Source: an uncultured Caulobacterales bacterium
GTDB lineage: Bacteria; Pseudomonadota; Alphaproteobacteria; Caulobacterales; Caulobacteraceae
Assembly (NCBI GenBank): GCA_903858185.1
Contig: CAIOHT010000012.1
Location: 163,873-227,872, forward strand
Reading direction: 5' to 3'
Length of the DNA stretch: 64,000 nucleotides
Shown here: positions 24,771 through 33,844 of the stretch, one piece after another
How the letters are laid out: each line of letters opens with the position of its first letter
How positions within the stretch are numbered: position 1 is the first letter of the stretch
The notes under the pieces: generated by a model
Told to the model about the DNA's origin: nothing
What the model saw: only the letters and a program-made list of their open reading frames with translations
Databases searched by the model: none
Made by a program: the position numbers and the translations under genes

Positions 24771-27062
24771 CTACTCCACCACCGGCTCGAGCGGCTGGTC
24801 GTAGGCCGCCATGAGCGCCATGTTCAGGATCTTGGACACCGAGGCCGACAGCGGCGCGATCTGCACCGACCGGTTCATGCCCAGCAGGATCGGACCCATG
24901 ACCGTCGCCCCGCCCAGGCTCTGGACCAGCTTGGTCGAGATCGAGGCCGAGTGGATCGCCGGCATGATCAGGATGTTGGCCGGGCCGGTCAGGCGCATGA
25001 ACGGGAAGTTGCCGCGGGACTCCGGCTCGAGCGCCAGCTCGGGCGGCATCTCGCCCTCGTACTCGAAGTCGATGTCGTCCCGCTCGTCGAGCATGGCCAC
25101 AGCCTCACGGACCTTCTCTGACCGCAGGCCCATGGGGTTGCCGAAGGTCGAGTAGCTGAGGAAGGCCACCCGCGGGGTGAAGCCCAGTCGCCGTACGGCG
25201 CCGGCCGCCTCGCAGGCGATCTCGACCAGCTCGTCCGCCTCGGGCATCTCGGTGACGTTGGTGTCGGCGATGAACACCGTGTGGCCCTTGGCCAGCACAA
25301 TGGACATGCCCATGACCCGCCCGCCGGGCGCCGGATCGATGACCCGCAGCACCTCTTCCAGCACCTGGTCATAGCTGCGCGTCACGCCGGTGATCATCGC
25401 GTCGGCGTCGCCCAGCGCCACCATCGAGGCGGCGAAGCTGTTGCGGTCCTGGTTGATCAGCCGCTGCACGTCGCGCTTGAGGTAACCCTCGCGCTGAAGC
25501 CGCTGGTACAGGTGCTCGACGTAGTCGGGATTGCGGTCCGACATACGGGCGTTGACGATCTGCAGCTTGACCTCGTCCGGGTTCAGACCGGCCAGCCGCA
25601 TGTTCTCCTCCACCAGCTCCTCGCGACCGCAGAGGATCGCCTGGCCATAGCCCTGGGCCTGGAAGGCGTAGGCGGCGCGGATCACGCTGGGCTCCTCGCC
25701 CTCGGCGAAGACGATGCGCTTCTTTGGGCCGTTCATCACGGCGCCGGAGATCTTCTGCAGGAAGGCGGCCGTCGGATCGAGCCGCTGCGCCAGCGAAGCG
25801 CGGTAGGCGTCCATGTCGGCAATCGGCCTGCGGGCCACGCCGGTGTCCATCGCCGCCTGGGCGACGAACGGCGGGATGTACCAGATCAGCCGCGGATCGA
25901 AGGCCGAGGGGATGATGTACTGCGGGCCGAATTTCAGCTGCCGGCCGTGATAGGCGGCGGCGACCTCGTCGGGCACGTCTTCCCGCGCCAGCATCGCCAG
26001 GGCGTTGGCGCAGGCGATCTTCATCTCGTGATTGACCCGCCGGGCCCGCACGTCCAGCGCGCCGCGGAAGATGTAGGGGAAGCCCAGGACGTTGTTGACC
26101 TGGTTGGGATAGTCGCTGCGGCCGGTGCCCATGATGGCGTCGCCGCGCACGGCGTGCACCTCTTCGGGCGTGATCTCCGGGTCCGGATTGGCCATGGCGA
26201 AGATCACCGGATTGGGCGCCATGCTGGCGATCATCTCTTTGGTGAAAGCCCCCGCAGCCGACAGACCCAGCAGCACGTCCGCCCCCTCGACCGCCTCGGC
26301 CAGGGTGCGCTTGTCGGTGTCGACTGCGTGGGCGCTCTTCCACTGGTTCATGCCGTCGGTGCGGCCCTGATAGAGCACGCCCTTGGAGTCACAGGCGATG
26401 ACGTTCTCTGGCCGAACGCCCATCGCCTTGATCAGCTCCATCGAGGCGATGCCGGCGGCGCCGGGGCCGTTCAGCACGACCTTCACGTCCTCCAGCTTCT
26501 TGCCGGTGATGAAACAGGCGTTGATCAGGCCGGCGGCGCAGATGATCGCCGTGCCGTGCTGGTCATCGTGGAACACCGGGATGTCCAGCAGCTCCTGGCA
26601 GCGCTGCTCGATGATGAAACACTCGGGGCTCTTGATGTCCTCGAGATTGATGCCGCCGAAGGTCGCGCCGATGGTCTTGACCACGGTGATGATCTCGTCG
26701 GGATCCTCGGTGTCCAGCTCGATGTCGATGGCGTCGACGTCGGCGAAGCGCTTGAACAGCACCGCCTTGCCTTCCATCACCGGCTTGGACGCCAGGGCGC
26801 CGAGGTTGCCGAGGCCGAGGATCGCCGTGCCGTTGGAGATCACCCCGACGAGGTTGCCCTTGGAGGTGTAGTCGTAGGCCAGGTCCGGGTTCTCGGCGAT
26901 CGCCAGCACCGGCACGGCCACGCCCGGCGAGTAGGCCAGGCTCAGGTCCCGTTGCGTCGCCATCGGCTTGGTCGCCGCGATGGCGATCTTTCCGGGCGTC
27001 GGAAACTGGTGGAAGGCCAGCGCTTCCTCGTCGGTGAAGGTCTTCTTTTCGGAATCGCTCAT
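24771..27062 (-). CDS. maeB: NADP-dependent malic enzyme with C-terminal phosphotransacetylase-like domain
   Basis: The 763-residue enzyme is the long, fused MaeB form. An N-terminal malic domain (about residues 15-160) has LAYSPGVAVPVLAI and YDYTSKGNLVGV, with the general-acid Tyr and base Lys regions. The NAD(P)-binding domain (about 165-400) contains LNGPGAAGIASMELI. A PTA-like domain (about 430-755) has VFAEGEEPSVIRAAY and HTVFIADTNVT. It decarboxylates malate to pyruvate with NADPH; the PTA-like part is regulatory (acetyl-CoA sensing), not an active transacetylase, in characterised homologues. It is a single gene. Confidence 0.96.
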   Translation of the reverse strand: MSDSEKKTFTDEEALAFHQFPTPGKIAIAATKPMATQRDLSLAYSPGVAVPVLAIAENPDLAYDYTSKGNLVGVISNGTAILGLGNLGALASKPVMEGKAVLFKRFADVDAIDIELDTEDPDEIITVVKTIGATFGGINLEDIKSPECFIIEQRCQELLDIPVFHDDQHGTAIICAAGLINACFITGKKLEDVKVVLNGPGAAGIASMELIKAMGVRPENVIACDSKGVLYQGRTDGMNQWKSAHAVDTDKRTLAEAVEGADVLLGLSAAGAFTKEMIASMAPNPVIFAMANPDPEITPEEVHAVRGDAIMGTGRSDYPNQVNNVLGFPYIFRGALDVRARRVNHEMKIACANALAMLAREDVPDEVAAAYHGRQLKFGPQYIIPSAFDPRLIWYIPPFVAQAAMDTGVARRPIADMDAYRASLAQRLDPTAAFLQKISGAVMNGPKKRIVFAEGEEPSVIRAAYAFQAQGYGQAILCGREELVEENMRLAGLNPDEVKLQIVNARMSDRNPDYVEHLYQRLQREGYLKRDVQRLINQDRNSFAASMVALGDADAMITGVTRSYDQVLEEVLRVIDPAPGGRVMGMSIVLAKGHTVFIADTNVTEMPEADELVEIACEAAGAVRRLGFTPRVAFLSYSTFGNPMGLRSEKVREAVAMLDERDDIDFEYEGEMPPELALEPESRGNFPFMRLTGPANILIMPAIHSASISTKLVQSLGGATVMGPILLGMNRSVQIAPLSASVSKILNMALMAAYDQPLEPVVE

Positions 27063-27172
27063 GGCGGAGAGGGACGTCCCTGGAACGCTGGTGGCGCGTC
27101 GGTGTGTTGAGAGGCGCGCAACCTAACGGGCGGGAGGGTGCGGGACAACCTGTCGCGGCCCCACAATCAAAT

Positions 27173-27295
27173 CCGTCATCCTCGCCCTTGTGGCGAGGAC
27201 CCATGCGCGGCGGCCTTTCCGGAGAGGACTGTGTGCTTTGGTCCTCGGGACAAGCCCGAGGATGACGGGGGTTTGTTGCGGCGAGGATGACGGAT
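27173..27295. repeat. intergenic palindromic repeat cluster
   Basis: Three related pieces are visible: CGTCATCCTCGCCCTTGTGGCGAGGACCCA (27175-27204), its mirror ending GCCCGAGGATGACGG (27240-27268) and a third partial copy GCGAGGATGACGGA (27281-27294). GTCATCC...GGATGAC pairing can form long hairpins. It fills most of the maeB-dapB intergenic space. Confidence 0.65.
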
Positions 27296-27321
27296 GGGTG
27301 TGCAGGCGCTAATCCTTCTCC

Positions 27322-28104
27322 ATGACCCACACCGCCCCCGCCCCCGTGAAGATCGCCGTCGCCGGCGCGCTCGGCCGGATGGGCCGGGCGGTGATCGCGC
27401 TCTGCGAGGGCCGCGAGGACGTCGCTGTGGTCGCGCGCTACGAACGCCCCGGCATCGAGGGCGAGGGGCTGGTCAGCATCGACCAGGCCATCGCCGCCGC
27501 CGACGTGGTCATCGACTTCACCACGCCCGAGGCCTCCGTCGCCCTGGCCGAAAAGGCCGCCGGGCGCGGCGCGGTCGGCCTGGTCATCGGCACGACGGGC
27601 TTATCGCAGGACCAGACCCGCCGCATCGACGAGGCCGCCGGCCGCATCGCCATCGTCCGGTCGGGCAGCTTCTCGCTGGGCATCAACCTCCTGCTCGGCC
27701 TCGTCGAACAGGCGGCCCGAGCCTTCGACGCCAGCGACTTCGACATCGAGGTCTTCGAGGCCCACCACAAACGCAAGGTCGACGCCCCGTCCGGCACCGC
27801 CCTGATGCTGGGCGAGGCCGCCGCGCGCGGTCGCGGCGTCGCCCTGAACGACGTGATCCAGCCCGCGCGGCACGGCCTGACCGGCGCGCGGCCCGAGGGC
27901 CAGATCGGCTTCTCCGTCCTGCGCGGCGGCGGCATCATCGGCGAGCACAGCGTGACCTTCGCCGGTGAGGAGGAGATCCTGACCATCAGCCACTCGTCGC
28001 GGGACCGGTCGCTGTTCGCGCGCGGGGCCGTGACGGCGGCGCGATGGGTCGCGGGCCGGGGGGCCGGTGCGTTTGACATGCAGGATGTGCTTGGGTTGCG
28101 ATAG
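27322..28104 (+). CDS. dapB: 4-hydroxy-tetrahydrodipicolinate reductase
   Basis: The 260-residue enzyme works in the diaminopimelate/lysine pathway. It has the NAD(P) motif AVAGALGRMGRAV (about residues 12-24), VIGTTGLS and the substrate motif EAHHKRKVDAPSGTALM that contains the catalytic His and Lys pair, followed by GEHSVTFAG. Length and motifs are standard. It is placed alone between two repeat clusters with no other dap gene in the window. Confidence 0.97.
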   Translation: MTHTAPAPVKIAVAGALGRMGRAVIALCEGREDVAVVARYERPGIEGEGLVSIDQAIAAADVVIDFTTPEASVALAEKAAGRGAVGLVIGTTGLSQDQTRRIDEAAGRIAIVRSGSFSLGINLLLGLVEQAARAFDASDFDIEVFEAHHKRKVDAPSGTALMLGEAAARGRGVALNDVIQPARHGLTGARPEGQIGFSVLRGGGIIGEHSVTFAGEEEILTISHSSRDRSLFARGAVTAARWVAGRGAGAFDMQDVLGLR

Positions 28105-28172
28105 CGCCCCCCACCACGCCCTTCATCTCCTGACCCGACCAGCACGCTGGCCTGCATTGGACAAAGGGATTT

Positions 28173-28319
28173 TTCCTCTCCCGGAGGGAGAGGTGGCCTG
28201 GCGGAGCCAGGTCGGAGAGGGATGAGCGATAGCTGAAGGTGCGGCGCGGTATCGTCCACCACCGGCGGCTCCCGCTCCACCATGCTCCGCATGGTCCCCC
28301 TCTCCCTCCGGGAGAGGAA
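28173..28319. repeat. palindromic intergenic repeat, family 1 copy B
   Basis: The ends 28173-28193 and 28299-28319 are perfect 21-base reverse complements (TTCCTCTCCCGGAGG at the left). The inner arms (GGTGGCCTGGCGGAGCCAGG and ACCATGCTCCGCATGGT) have their own symmetry. It sits between the convergent dapB and cysQ-like genes and can serve as a bidirectional terminator. It is related to 23126-23286. Confidence 0.75.
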
Positions 28320-28324
28320 AGTGG

Positions 28325-29095
28325 CTACCCGCCGCGCGCCACGAACCACTCGTTCAGGAACCGCTTGTCGGCCTTGCCGTACAGAAACTCCGCGCCCTGA
28401 TACCCGCTCACGCTCCCGCCGGCGGCCTCCAAAACCGCCTGGGCCGCGCAGATGTCCCACTCGGACGTCGGGCCGTGGCGCGGATAGATGTCGGCCACGC
28501 CCTCGGCGATGCGGCAGAGCTTGACCGAGCTGTCCATCGCCAGGGTGCGGTGGAAGCCGTACTCGACGGTCAGCTTGGCCAGCGTCTCTTCCTTCATCGT
28601 GTGGCTGATCAGGGCCACCGCCTCGCCGGTCGGCCAGGGCCGCACCCGCACCGGCGAGGCCGGGCCGCCCTCGGCGCGCTTCATCGTCCCGCCCGCCGTG
28701 GTGAACCAGGTCTCGTTCGAGGCCGGGGCGCAGACCGCGCCCGCGACGGGACGCCGGCCCGCGACCAGGCCGATGTTGACGGTGAAGCTCGGATCGCCGC
28801 GCATGAAGGCCTTGGTCCCGTCGACCGGGTCGACGAGGAAGAACCGGTCGCCGATGGCGTCGGGGGTGCCGAACTCCGCGGCGGCTTCCTCGGCGACGAT
28901 GGCGATGTCGGGGAAGTGTTCCTTCAGCCGGGCGACGATCAGCTTCTCGCCCTCCTGGTCGGCGATCGTCACCGGGCTCATGTCGGCCTTGCTGGTGTGG
29001 GCCACGGTCCCGCCGTGCGACCAGTAGGGCAGCACCAGCCGCCCGGCCTCCTCGACGATGTCCGCCAGGATCAGGCCAATATCAGCGTCGCTCAT
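28325..29095 (-). CDS. cysQ: inositol-phosphatase family enzyme, CysQ-like 3'(2'),5'-bisphosphate nucleotidase
   Basis: The 256-residue enzyme has lithium-sensitive phosphatase motifs: IVAEEAAAEFG (metal-binding Glu), FLVDPVDGTKAFMRGDPSFTVNIGL (DPVDGT metal site plus KAF, characteristic of CysQ over inositol monophosphatase) and SEWDICAAQAVLEAAGG (second Asp). It most likely converts adenosine 3',5'-bisphosphate to AMP, supporting sulfate assimilation. Histidinol-phosphate or inositol phosphatase activity is a possible alternative. The start overlaps the stop of the DUF3553 gene (ATGA). Confidence 0.88.
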   Translation of the reverse strand: MSDADIGLILADIVEEAGRLVLPYWSHGGTVAHTSKADMSPVTIADQEGEKLIVARLKEHFPDIAIVAEEAAAEFGTPDAIGDRFFLVDPVDGTKAFMRGDPSFTVNIGLVAGRRPVAGAVCAPASNETWFTTAGGTMKRAEGGPASPVRVRPWPTGEAVALISHTMKEETLAKLTVEYGFHRTLAMDSSVKLCRIAEGVADIYPRHGPTSEWDICAAQAVLEAAGGSVSGYQGAEFLYGKADKRFLNEWFVARGG

Positions 29096-29280
29096 CGGCG
29101 GGCTCCAGGGTCGTCGGCCACGAAGACCAGGCGCACGACCGACCCGTCGATCGCCTGTTTGCCGGCATGTTCGAAATTCACGGTGACCCGCCGCCCGGTC
29201 ACCGACTGCACCTGTCCCAGACCCCAGTCCTCGCGGTCCGGATGGCGCACCAGGGCGCCGGGTTCGATGAACGGATCCAT
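29092..29280 (-). CDS. DUF3553 small SH3-like protein
   Basis: The 62-residue protein reads PGALVRHPDREDWGLGQVQS, then VTVNFEHAGKQAID, the beta-barrel pattern of DUF3553. That domain is also found at the C-terminus of UvrD/Rep-like helicases and resembles CarD/Tudor folds. Nucleic-acid or polymerase contact is only an inference. The ATG at 29280 is chosen because it immediately precedes the conserved region; a TTG start 36 bases upstream is possible. It is translationally coupled to the cysQ-like gene (ATGA) and divergent from chpT. Confidence 0.85.
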   Translation of the reverse strand: MDPFIEPGALVRHPDREDWGLGQVQSVTGRRVTVNFEHAGKQAIDGSVVRLVFVADDPGARR

Positions 29281-29345
29281 GGGCGCTTCGTTAGGGGCCG
29301 GAAGGACGTTTGCCAACGCTTCAAATCAGGTCAATTTCGCTGGCC

Positions 29346-30026
29346 ATGACAGACCCCGATCCCATCGAAGCCGCCCCGCCCGTCGTGGAGGAGACCCTGC
29401 CGGACGCCGCCGAGCTGGCGGCCCAGATCTCCGCGCGCCTCTGTCACGACTTCATCAGCCCGGCCAGCGCCATCGTCTCGGGCCTGGACCTGCTGGAGGA
29501 CCCGACAGCCCAGGACATGCGCGAGGACGCCATGGACCTGATCGGCCAGAGCGCCCGCAAGCTGGCCGACCTGCTGCAGTTCAGCCGGGTGGCCTTCGGC
29601 GCCTCGTCGACGGCCGAGACCTTCGATCCGCGCGAGCTGGAGTCGCTGGCCAAGGGCGTCTTCGCCCATGTGCGGCCGGAGCTGGACTGGAAGGTCGAGC
29701 CGGCGACGGTCAACAAGGCCGCCGCCCGCATTCTGATGAACCTCTGCCAGATCGGCGCGGGCGCCCTGCCGATGGGCGGGACGGCCGTGGTCCGCGTGGT
29801 CGAGGCCGACGGCCGGGCGGCGATCACGCTGGACGCGACCGGCCCCCGCGCGCGGCTGAAACCCGAAGTCCTGCGCGGCCTGAAGGGCGAGGGCCGCGGC
29901 GACGCGGTCGGCGGCGCCTGGGTCCAGGCCTACTACCTCTCCCTGATCGTCAAATCCGCCGGCGGCCAGCTGGCTGCGGAAGTCGGCGAGGACCGCGTGA
30001 CCCTGGCGGCCTGGGCGCCGGTCTAG
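29346..30026 (+). CDS. chpT: histidine phosphotransferase ChpT
   Basis: The 226-residue protein has the ChpT helical hairpin ISARLCHDFISPASAIVSG with the phosphorylated His near residue 34, a helix LIGQSARKLADLLQFSR and a degenerate ATPase-like domain (about 95-226) that lacks ATP-binding boxes. In Caulobacterales it passes phosphate from the hybrid kinase CckA to CtrA and CpdR, controlling the cell cycle. The N-terminal 20 residues are Glu/Pro-rich and variable. It is essential in C. crescentus and supports the taxonomic assignment. It is divergent from the DUF3553 gene with a 65-base gap. Confidence 0.93.
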   Translation: MTDPDPIEAAPPVVEETLPDAAELAAQISARLCHDFISPASAIVSGLDLLEDPTAQDMREDAMDLIGQSARKLADLLQFSRVAFGASSTAETFDPRELESLAKGVFAHVRPELDWKVEPATVNKAAARILMNLCQIGAGALPMGGTAVVRVVEADGRAAITLDATGPRARLKPEVLRGLKGEGRGDAVGGAWVQAYYLSLIVKSAGGQLAAEVGEDRVTLAAWAPV

Positions 30027-30055
30027 CGACGCCAGCGCGGGCCGACGGCGTCCGT

Positions 30056-30415
30056 TCAGGCCGTCAGGACGACGCCGTCCTGTACCGCGACATCCCATCG
30101 CGCCAGCCGCTGCCCCGCGCACGGCCCGCTCGTGCAGAGGCCGTCGTCGATGCGGAACAGAGCCCCGTGGCCTGTGCACAGGATCAGGTCGTTCTCGCGC
30201 GTCACATGGCGGCCGGTCGGGCCGCCGAGCGGCTGGCCGGTGTGCGGGCAGCTGTCAACGTAGCCGCTCAGCGCCTCGCCCCGCCGCACCACGAAGCCGA
30301 GGAACAGCTTGTCCCCGACCTGGAAGTGGAAACCGCGCGAGCCGGGATCGGAGATCTCCTCCAGACGGCAAAGCACCGTCCCGGCCGGCGGCCGGGCGGG
30401 GTTCAGTCCTTCCAC
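30056..30415 (-). CDS. Rieske [2Fe-2S] domain protein
   Basis: The 119-residue small protein consists of a single Rieske domain: SCPHTGQPLG for the first Cys-His pair and LILCTGHGALF for the second (C-x2-H form), then LARWDVAVQDGVVL. There is no TM helix. It could be a stand-alone ferredoxin-like electron carrier, for example for a ring hydroxylase, but no oxygenase partner is adjacent. The start is a GTG and overlaps the end of the YciI-like gene by 13 bases, so it is in the operon with it, and possibly with gpsA and tsaD. Confidence 0.88.
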   Translation of the reverse strand: MEGLNPARPPAGTVLCRLEEISDPGSRGFHFQVGDKLFLGFVVRRGEALSGYVDSCPHTGQPLGGPTGRHVTRENDLILCTGHGALFRIDDGLCTSGPCAGQRLARWDVAVQDGVVLTA

Positions 30416-30693
30416 GGCAGGGTGACCCGCCAGGGTTCGACGCTGGAGGTCTCGTAGAGGCCGGCCTTGGTATAGGGATCGTCGGCGTGAAACGCCTGCG
30501 CGGCCGCCAGATCGGGCGCCTCGATGATGATCAGCGAGCCGGCCATGCCCTCGTCAGCCGTCAGGAACGGCCCGCCGAGCTTGATCTTCAGCGGCTGCGC
30601 GCCGGCCCAGGCCAGGTGCGCCTCACGGGTGGCGGCGCGGATCGCCGGCCCGTCGGGCAGCTTGTCTTTCCACTGGATGACGAAGAGCGGCAC
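30403..30693 (-). CDS. YciI family protein
   Basis: The 96-residue protein has the YciI/YCII dimeric ferredoxin-like fold pattern: LFVIQWKDKLPDGPAIRAATREAHLAW, GSLIIIEAPDLAAAQAFHADDPYTKAGLYE and a final VTLPWKD. The conserved His and Asp (REAHLAW, ADDPY) are putative active-site residues. Function is unknown for most members. It is 9 bases after gpsA and overlaps the Rieske gene, indicating a tsaD-gpsA-yciI-Rieske operon order common in Caulobacterales (from context). Confidence 0.88.
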   Translation of the reverse strand: MPLFVIQWKDKLPDGPAIRAATREAHLAWAGAQPLKIKLGGPFLTADEGMAGSLIIIEAPDLAAAQAFHADDPYTKAGLYETSSVEPWRVTLPWKD

Positions 30694-30702
30694 GGGGATC
30701 TC

Positions 30703-31704
30703 CTAGCGTTCGGTTCTGATCGGGCGCGAGAGCAGGCCGAGGATGGCTTCATCCACCCCGACCTCGCCTGCGAGAATGGCGGCGACGGCCTCGCTGATGG
30801 GGGTTTCGACGCCCAGTTTTCGGGCCAGGGCGCGGACGGCGGGGGCGGATGCGACGCCCTCGGCCACAGTCAGCTTGCCGGCCAGCGCCTGCTCCAGCGA
30901 CTGGCCGGCGCCCAGGGCCAGGCCGACGCTCATGTTGCGCGATTGCGGGCTCGAACAGGTCAGCACCAGGTCGCCCAGGCCGCAGAGGCCCGCCACCGTC
31001 TCGGCCTTGCCGCCCAGGGCCTCGGCCATGCGGGTCATCTCGGCAAAGCCGCGGGTGATCAGGGCGGCGTGGGCGCTACGGCCCAGGCCCTTGCCCTCGA
31101 CGATGCCGCAGGCGATCGCCAGCACATTCTTGATCGCCCCGCCCGCCTCGGCGCCGATCATGTCGTTCGACAGATAGGGTCGGAACGTGGGGGTCGCGAT
31201 GGCCTCGGCCAGCGCCCGGCCGAGGTCCTCGTCGGGACAGGCCAGGGTCACCGCCGTCGGCAGGCCGCGCGCCACCTCGCCGGCGAAGCTGGGGCCGGAC
31301 AGGACGGCGGCCGCGGCGTGCGGGATGGTTTCCGCCAGCACCTCGGTCATCAGCCGCAGGGTGCCCTGCTCGACGCCCTTGGCGCAAAGCAGGATCGGCA
31401 GGTTGTCGCGCACATGCGGGCAGAGGGCGTCGAGGGTGGACCGCAGATGCTGGGCCGGTGCGACGGCCAGGATGATGTCGCAGGCCGACAGGTCGCCGAG
31501 GTCGGTCGTGACGTCGATCGCGTCATCGAGCTTGACGCCCGGCAGGAAGACGGCGTTCTCGCGATTGGCGCGGATGCCCTCGACCACCTCGGCTTCGCGC
31601 GCCTGCAGCACCACCGTCATGCCCGCACGGGCGCAGACCTGGGCCAGGGCCGTGCCCCAGGCCCCGCCGCCGATCACGCCGGCGTAGTTGAAAGCTTCGC
31701 TCAT
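30703..31704 (-). CDS. gpsA: glycerol-3-phosphate dehydrogenase [NAD(P)+]
   Basis: The 333-residue enzyme makes sn-glycerol-3-phosphate for phospholipids. It has the NAD motif [14 protein letters not shown] (about residues 9-22), [18 protein letters not shown] (catalytic Lys region), [11 protein letters not shown] and [20 protein letters not shown]. Length is standard. The ATG overlaps the tsaD stop (ATGA), giving translational coupling. Confidence 0.97.
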   Translation of the reverse strand: MSEAFNYAGVIGGGAWGTALAQVCARAGMTVVLQAREAEVVEGIRANRENAVFLPGVKLDDAIDVTTDLGDLSACDIILAVAPAQHLRSTLDALCPHVRDNLPILLCAKGVEQGTLRLMTEVLAETIPHAAAAVLSGPSFAGEVARGLPTAVTLACPDEDLGRALAEAIATPTFRPYLSNDMIGAEAGGAIKNVLAIACGIVEGKGLGRSAHAALITRGFAEMTRMAEALGGKAETVAGLCGLGDLVLTCSSPQSRNMSVGLALGAGQSLEQALAGKLTVAEGVASAPAVRALARKLGVETPISEAVAAILAGEVGVDEAILGLLSRPIRTER

Positions 31705-32789
31705 GCCTTGGCGCCCTTGCGTCCGGGAACATGGGTAGGATTGGCGCTCGCCGCGGCGGCGTCCAGCGGCCAGCGCGGCCGGGCCGGCGCGTCCATGCCG
31801 TCGACGAGCCCCAGGGCCAGCCGCTCGGCGCCGGCCAGGGCGATCATCGCGGCGTTGTCGGTGCAGTATCTCAGCGGCGGGGCGTGGAACGAGAAACCAT
31901 GCGCGGCGCAGGCCTGCTCCAGCCGGGTCCGCACCGCCATATTGGCCGCCACGCCACCGGCGACGACGAACCGCAGGCCCTCGCCGTCATGGGCTTCGGC
32001 ATAGGCGGTCATGGCCCGCTGGGTCCGTTCGGCCAGCTGGCGGGCGATGGCGAACTGGACGCTGGCGGCCAGGTCGCGCCGGTCGGCCTCTGCTGTCAGA
32101 CCCTCGGCGGCCCGGGCGGCGGCGGTCTTCAGGCCCGAGAAGGAGAAGTCGAAGCCTTCGCGGCCCAGCAGGGCGCGGGGCAGGGGGAAGCGCTCGGGGT
32201 TTCCGCCCTCGGCCAGCCGCTCCAGCGCCGGCCCGCCCGGGTAGCCGAGCCCCATGCTCTTGGCGATCTTGTCGAACGCCTCGCCGGCGGCGTCGTCGAT
32301 GGTCGAGCCCAGCCGGCGACAGGCGCCGACCCCGGCCACCTCCAGCAGCTGGCAATGGCCGCCGCTGACCAGCAGCAGCAGGAAGGGGTAGGGAATGTCG
32401 TCGGCCAGCCGGGCGCTGAGGGCGTGGCCCTCGAGGTGGTTGACCGCGATCAGCGGCAGGTCTCGCGCCAGCGCCGCCGCCTTGCCGAACGACAGCCCGA
32501 CCATCACCCCGCCGACGAGACCGGGCCCTGCCGTGGCGGCGACGCCGGACAGGTCGCTCCAGCCGAGTCCCGCCTCGGTCAGCGACCGCGCGACGATGCC
32601 GTCGATGGACTCCACATGAGCCCGTGCGGCGATCTCCGGCACGACCCCGCCGTAGGGCGCGTGTTCGGCGATCTGGCTGGCGATGATCGAGGACAGCACG
32701 GTGATGCGCCCGTCCGCGTCCCGCCGCACCACAGAGGCGGCAGTTTCATCGCAGCTGGTCTCGATCCCGAGGACGGTGAGCGTGGTCAT
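31701..32789 (-). CDS. tsaD: tRNA N6-threonylcarbamoyladenosine modification protein TsaD
   Basis: The 362-residue protein has the ASKHA motif [15 protein letters not shown] at the N-terminus, the metal-binding [24 protein letters not shown] and the late [11 protein letters not shown]. It performs the threonylcarbamoyl transfer to A37 of ANN-decoding tRNAs and is essential in most bacteria. The C-terminal tail ([18 protein letters not shown]) is longer than usual. It starts a probable tsaD-gpsA-yciI-Rieske operon and is divergent from hemC (72-base gap). Confidence 0.97.
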   Translation of the reverse strand: MTTLTVLGIETSCDETAASVVRRDADGRITVLSSIIASQIAEHAPYGGVVPEIAARAHVESIDGIVARSLTEAGLGWSDLSGVAATAGPGLVGGVMVGLSFGKAAALARDLPLIAVNHLEGHALSARLADDIPYPFLLLLVSGGHCQLLEVAGVGACRRLGSTIDDAAGEAFDKIAKSMGLGYPGGPALERLAEGGNPERFPLPRALLGREGFDFSFSGLKTAAARAAEGLTAEADRRDLAASVQFAIARQLAERTQRAMTAYAEAHDGEGLRFVVAGGVAANMAVRTRLEQACAAHGFSFHAPPLRYCTDNAAMIALAGAERLALGLVDGMDAPARPRWPLDAAAASANPTHVPGRKGAKA

Positions 32790-32861
32790 CTACATTGCGG
32801 CCCGGACGACCCTCGTATAGCAGCGGGGCGTCTTGTTCCCGCCCGAGGTAGCCCCCCCGCC

Positions 32862-33812
32862 GTGTCGTCGCAACCGCCCATCCGGATCGGAACCCGCGGG
32901 TCCAAGCTGGCCCTCGCCCAGAGCGGCATGATGCGCGACCGCATCGCCGCCGCGATCGGCGCCGGCGATCGCGCCGAAGAGGCCGCCCCGCTGGTGGTCA
33001 TCACCACCACCGGCGACCGCATCCAGGACCGCCGCCTTCTGGAGATCGGCGGCAAGGCGCTGTTCACCAAGGAGATCGAGGAAGCCCTGCTCGACGGCCG
33101 GATCGACGCGGCGATCCACTCGATGAAGGACGTCCCTGCCGAGAACCCGCCGGGTCTGGTGATCGCCGCCATTCCCGAGCGCGAAGACCCGCGCGACGCC
33201 TTCGTCTCGACCCACTACGCCTCGCTGGCCGAGCTGCCACAAGGCGCGAAGCTCGGCACCGCCAGCCTGCGCCGCCAGGCCCAGGCGCTGCACCTGCGGC
33301 CCGATCTCGAGATCTTCATGCTGCGGGGCAATGTCGATAGCCGCCTGGCAAAGCTTGCAGCCGGGGATGCCGACGCGATTCTGCTGGCAGCCTCGGGCCT
33401 GAACCGTCTGGGGCTCGGCCATGTGCCGCGCGGGTTCCTCGACCCTGTCGCCGCGCCGCCAGCGCCGGGCCAGGGCGCGCTGGCGATCCAGACCCGGGCG
33501 GGCGATGCTCACGCGCCCTGGGTCGCCGCCATGCGCTGTGAAGCGACGACGATCGCCGTTGCGGCGGAGCGCGGCGCGCTGGTGGCCCTTGAAGGGTCCT
33601 GCCGCACCGCTGTCGGGGCTCACGCCCGGCTTGAGGGCCGGCGCCTCAGCCTGATCGTCGAGGCCCTGACGCCCGACGGCGCCCGCCGCTACCGCCGCGA
33701 GGACACTGTCGATCTGGGCGACGATGCGGAGGCTGACGCGCGCGACCTGGGCCTGCGCCTCGGCGAGGCGATCCGGATCGAGGGCGGCGCGGATATCCTG
33801 CTCAAGGATTGA
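32862..33812 (+). CDS. hemC: hydroxymethylbilane synthase (porphobilinogen deaminase)
   Basis: The 316-residue heme-biosynthesis enzyme has IRIGTRGSKLALAQS near the start, AIHSMKDVP (with the catalytic-Asp region), LRGNVDSRLAKL and the dipyrromethane-cofactor Cys in LEGSCRTAVGAHA. The start is a GTG with GAGGTAG upstream. Earlier in-frame codons run antisense through tsaD and are not part of the gene. It is followed by hemD in the same orientation. Confidence 0.96.
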   Translation: MSSQPPIRIGTRGSKLALAQSGMMRDRIAAAIGAGDRAEEAAPLVVITTTGDRIQDRRLLEIGGKALFTKEIEEALLDGRIDAAIHSMKDVPAENPPGLVIAAIPEREDPRDAFVSTHYASLAELPQGAKLGTASLRRQAQALHLRPDLEIFMLRGNVDSRLAKLAAGDADAILLAASGLNRLGLGHVPRGFLDPVAAPPAPGQGALAIQTRAGDAHAPWVAAMRCEATTIAVAAERGALVALEGSCRTAVGAHARLEGRRLSLIVEALTPDGARRYRREDTVDLGDDAEADARDLGLRLGEAIRIEGGADILLKD

Positions 33813-33844
33813 TCCCGGACCTGCCGGGCGTCAGGGTGCTGCCC

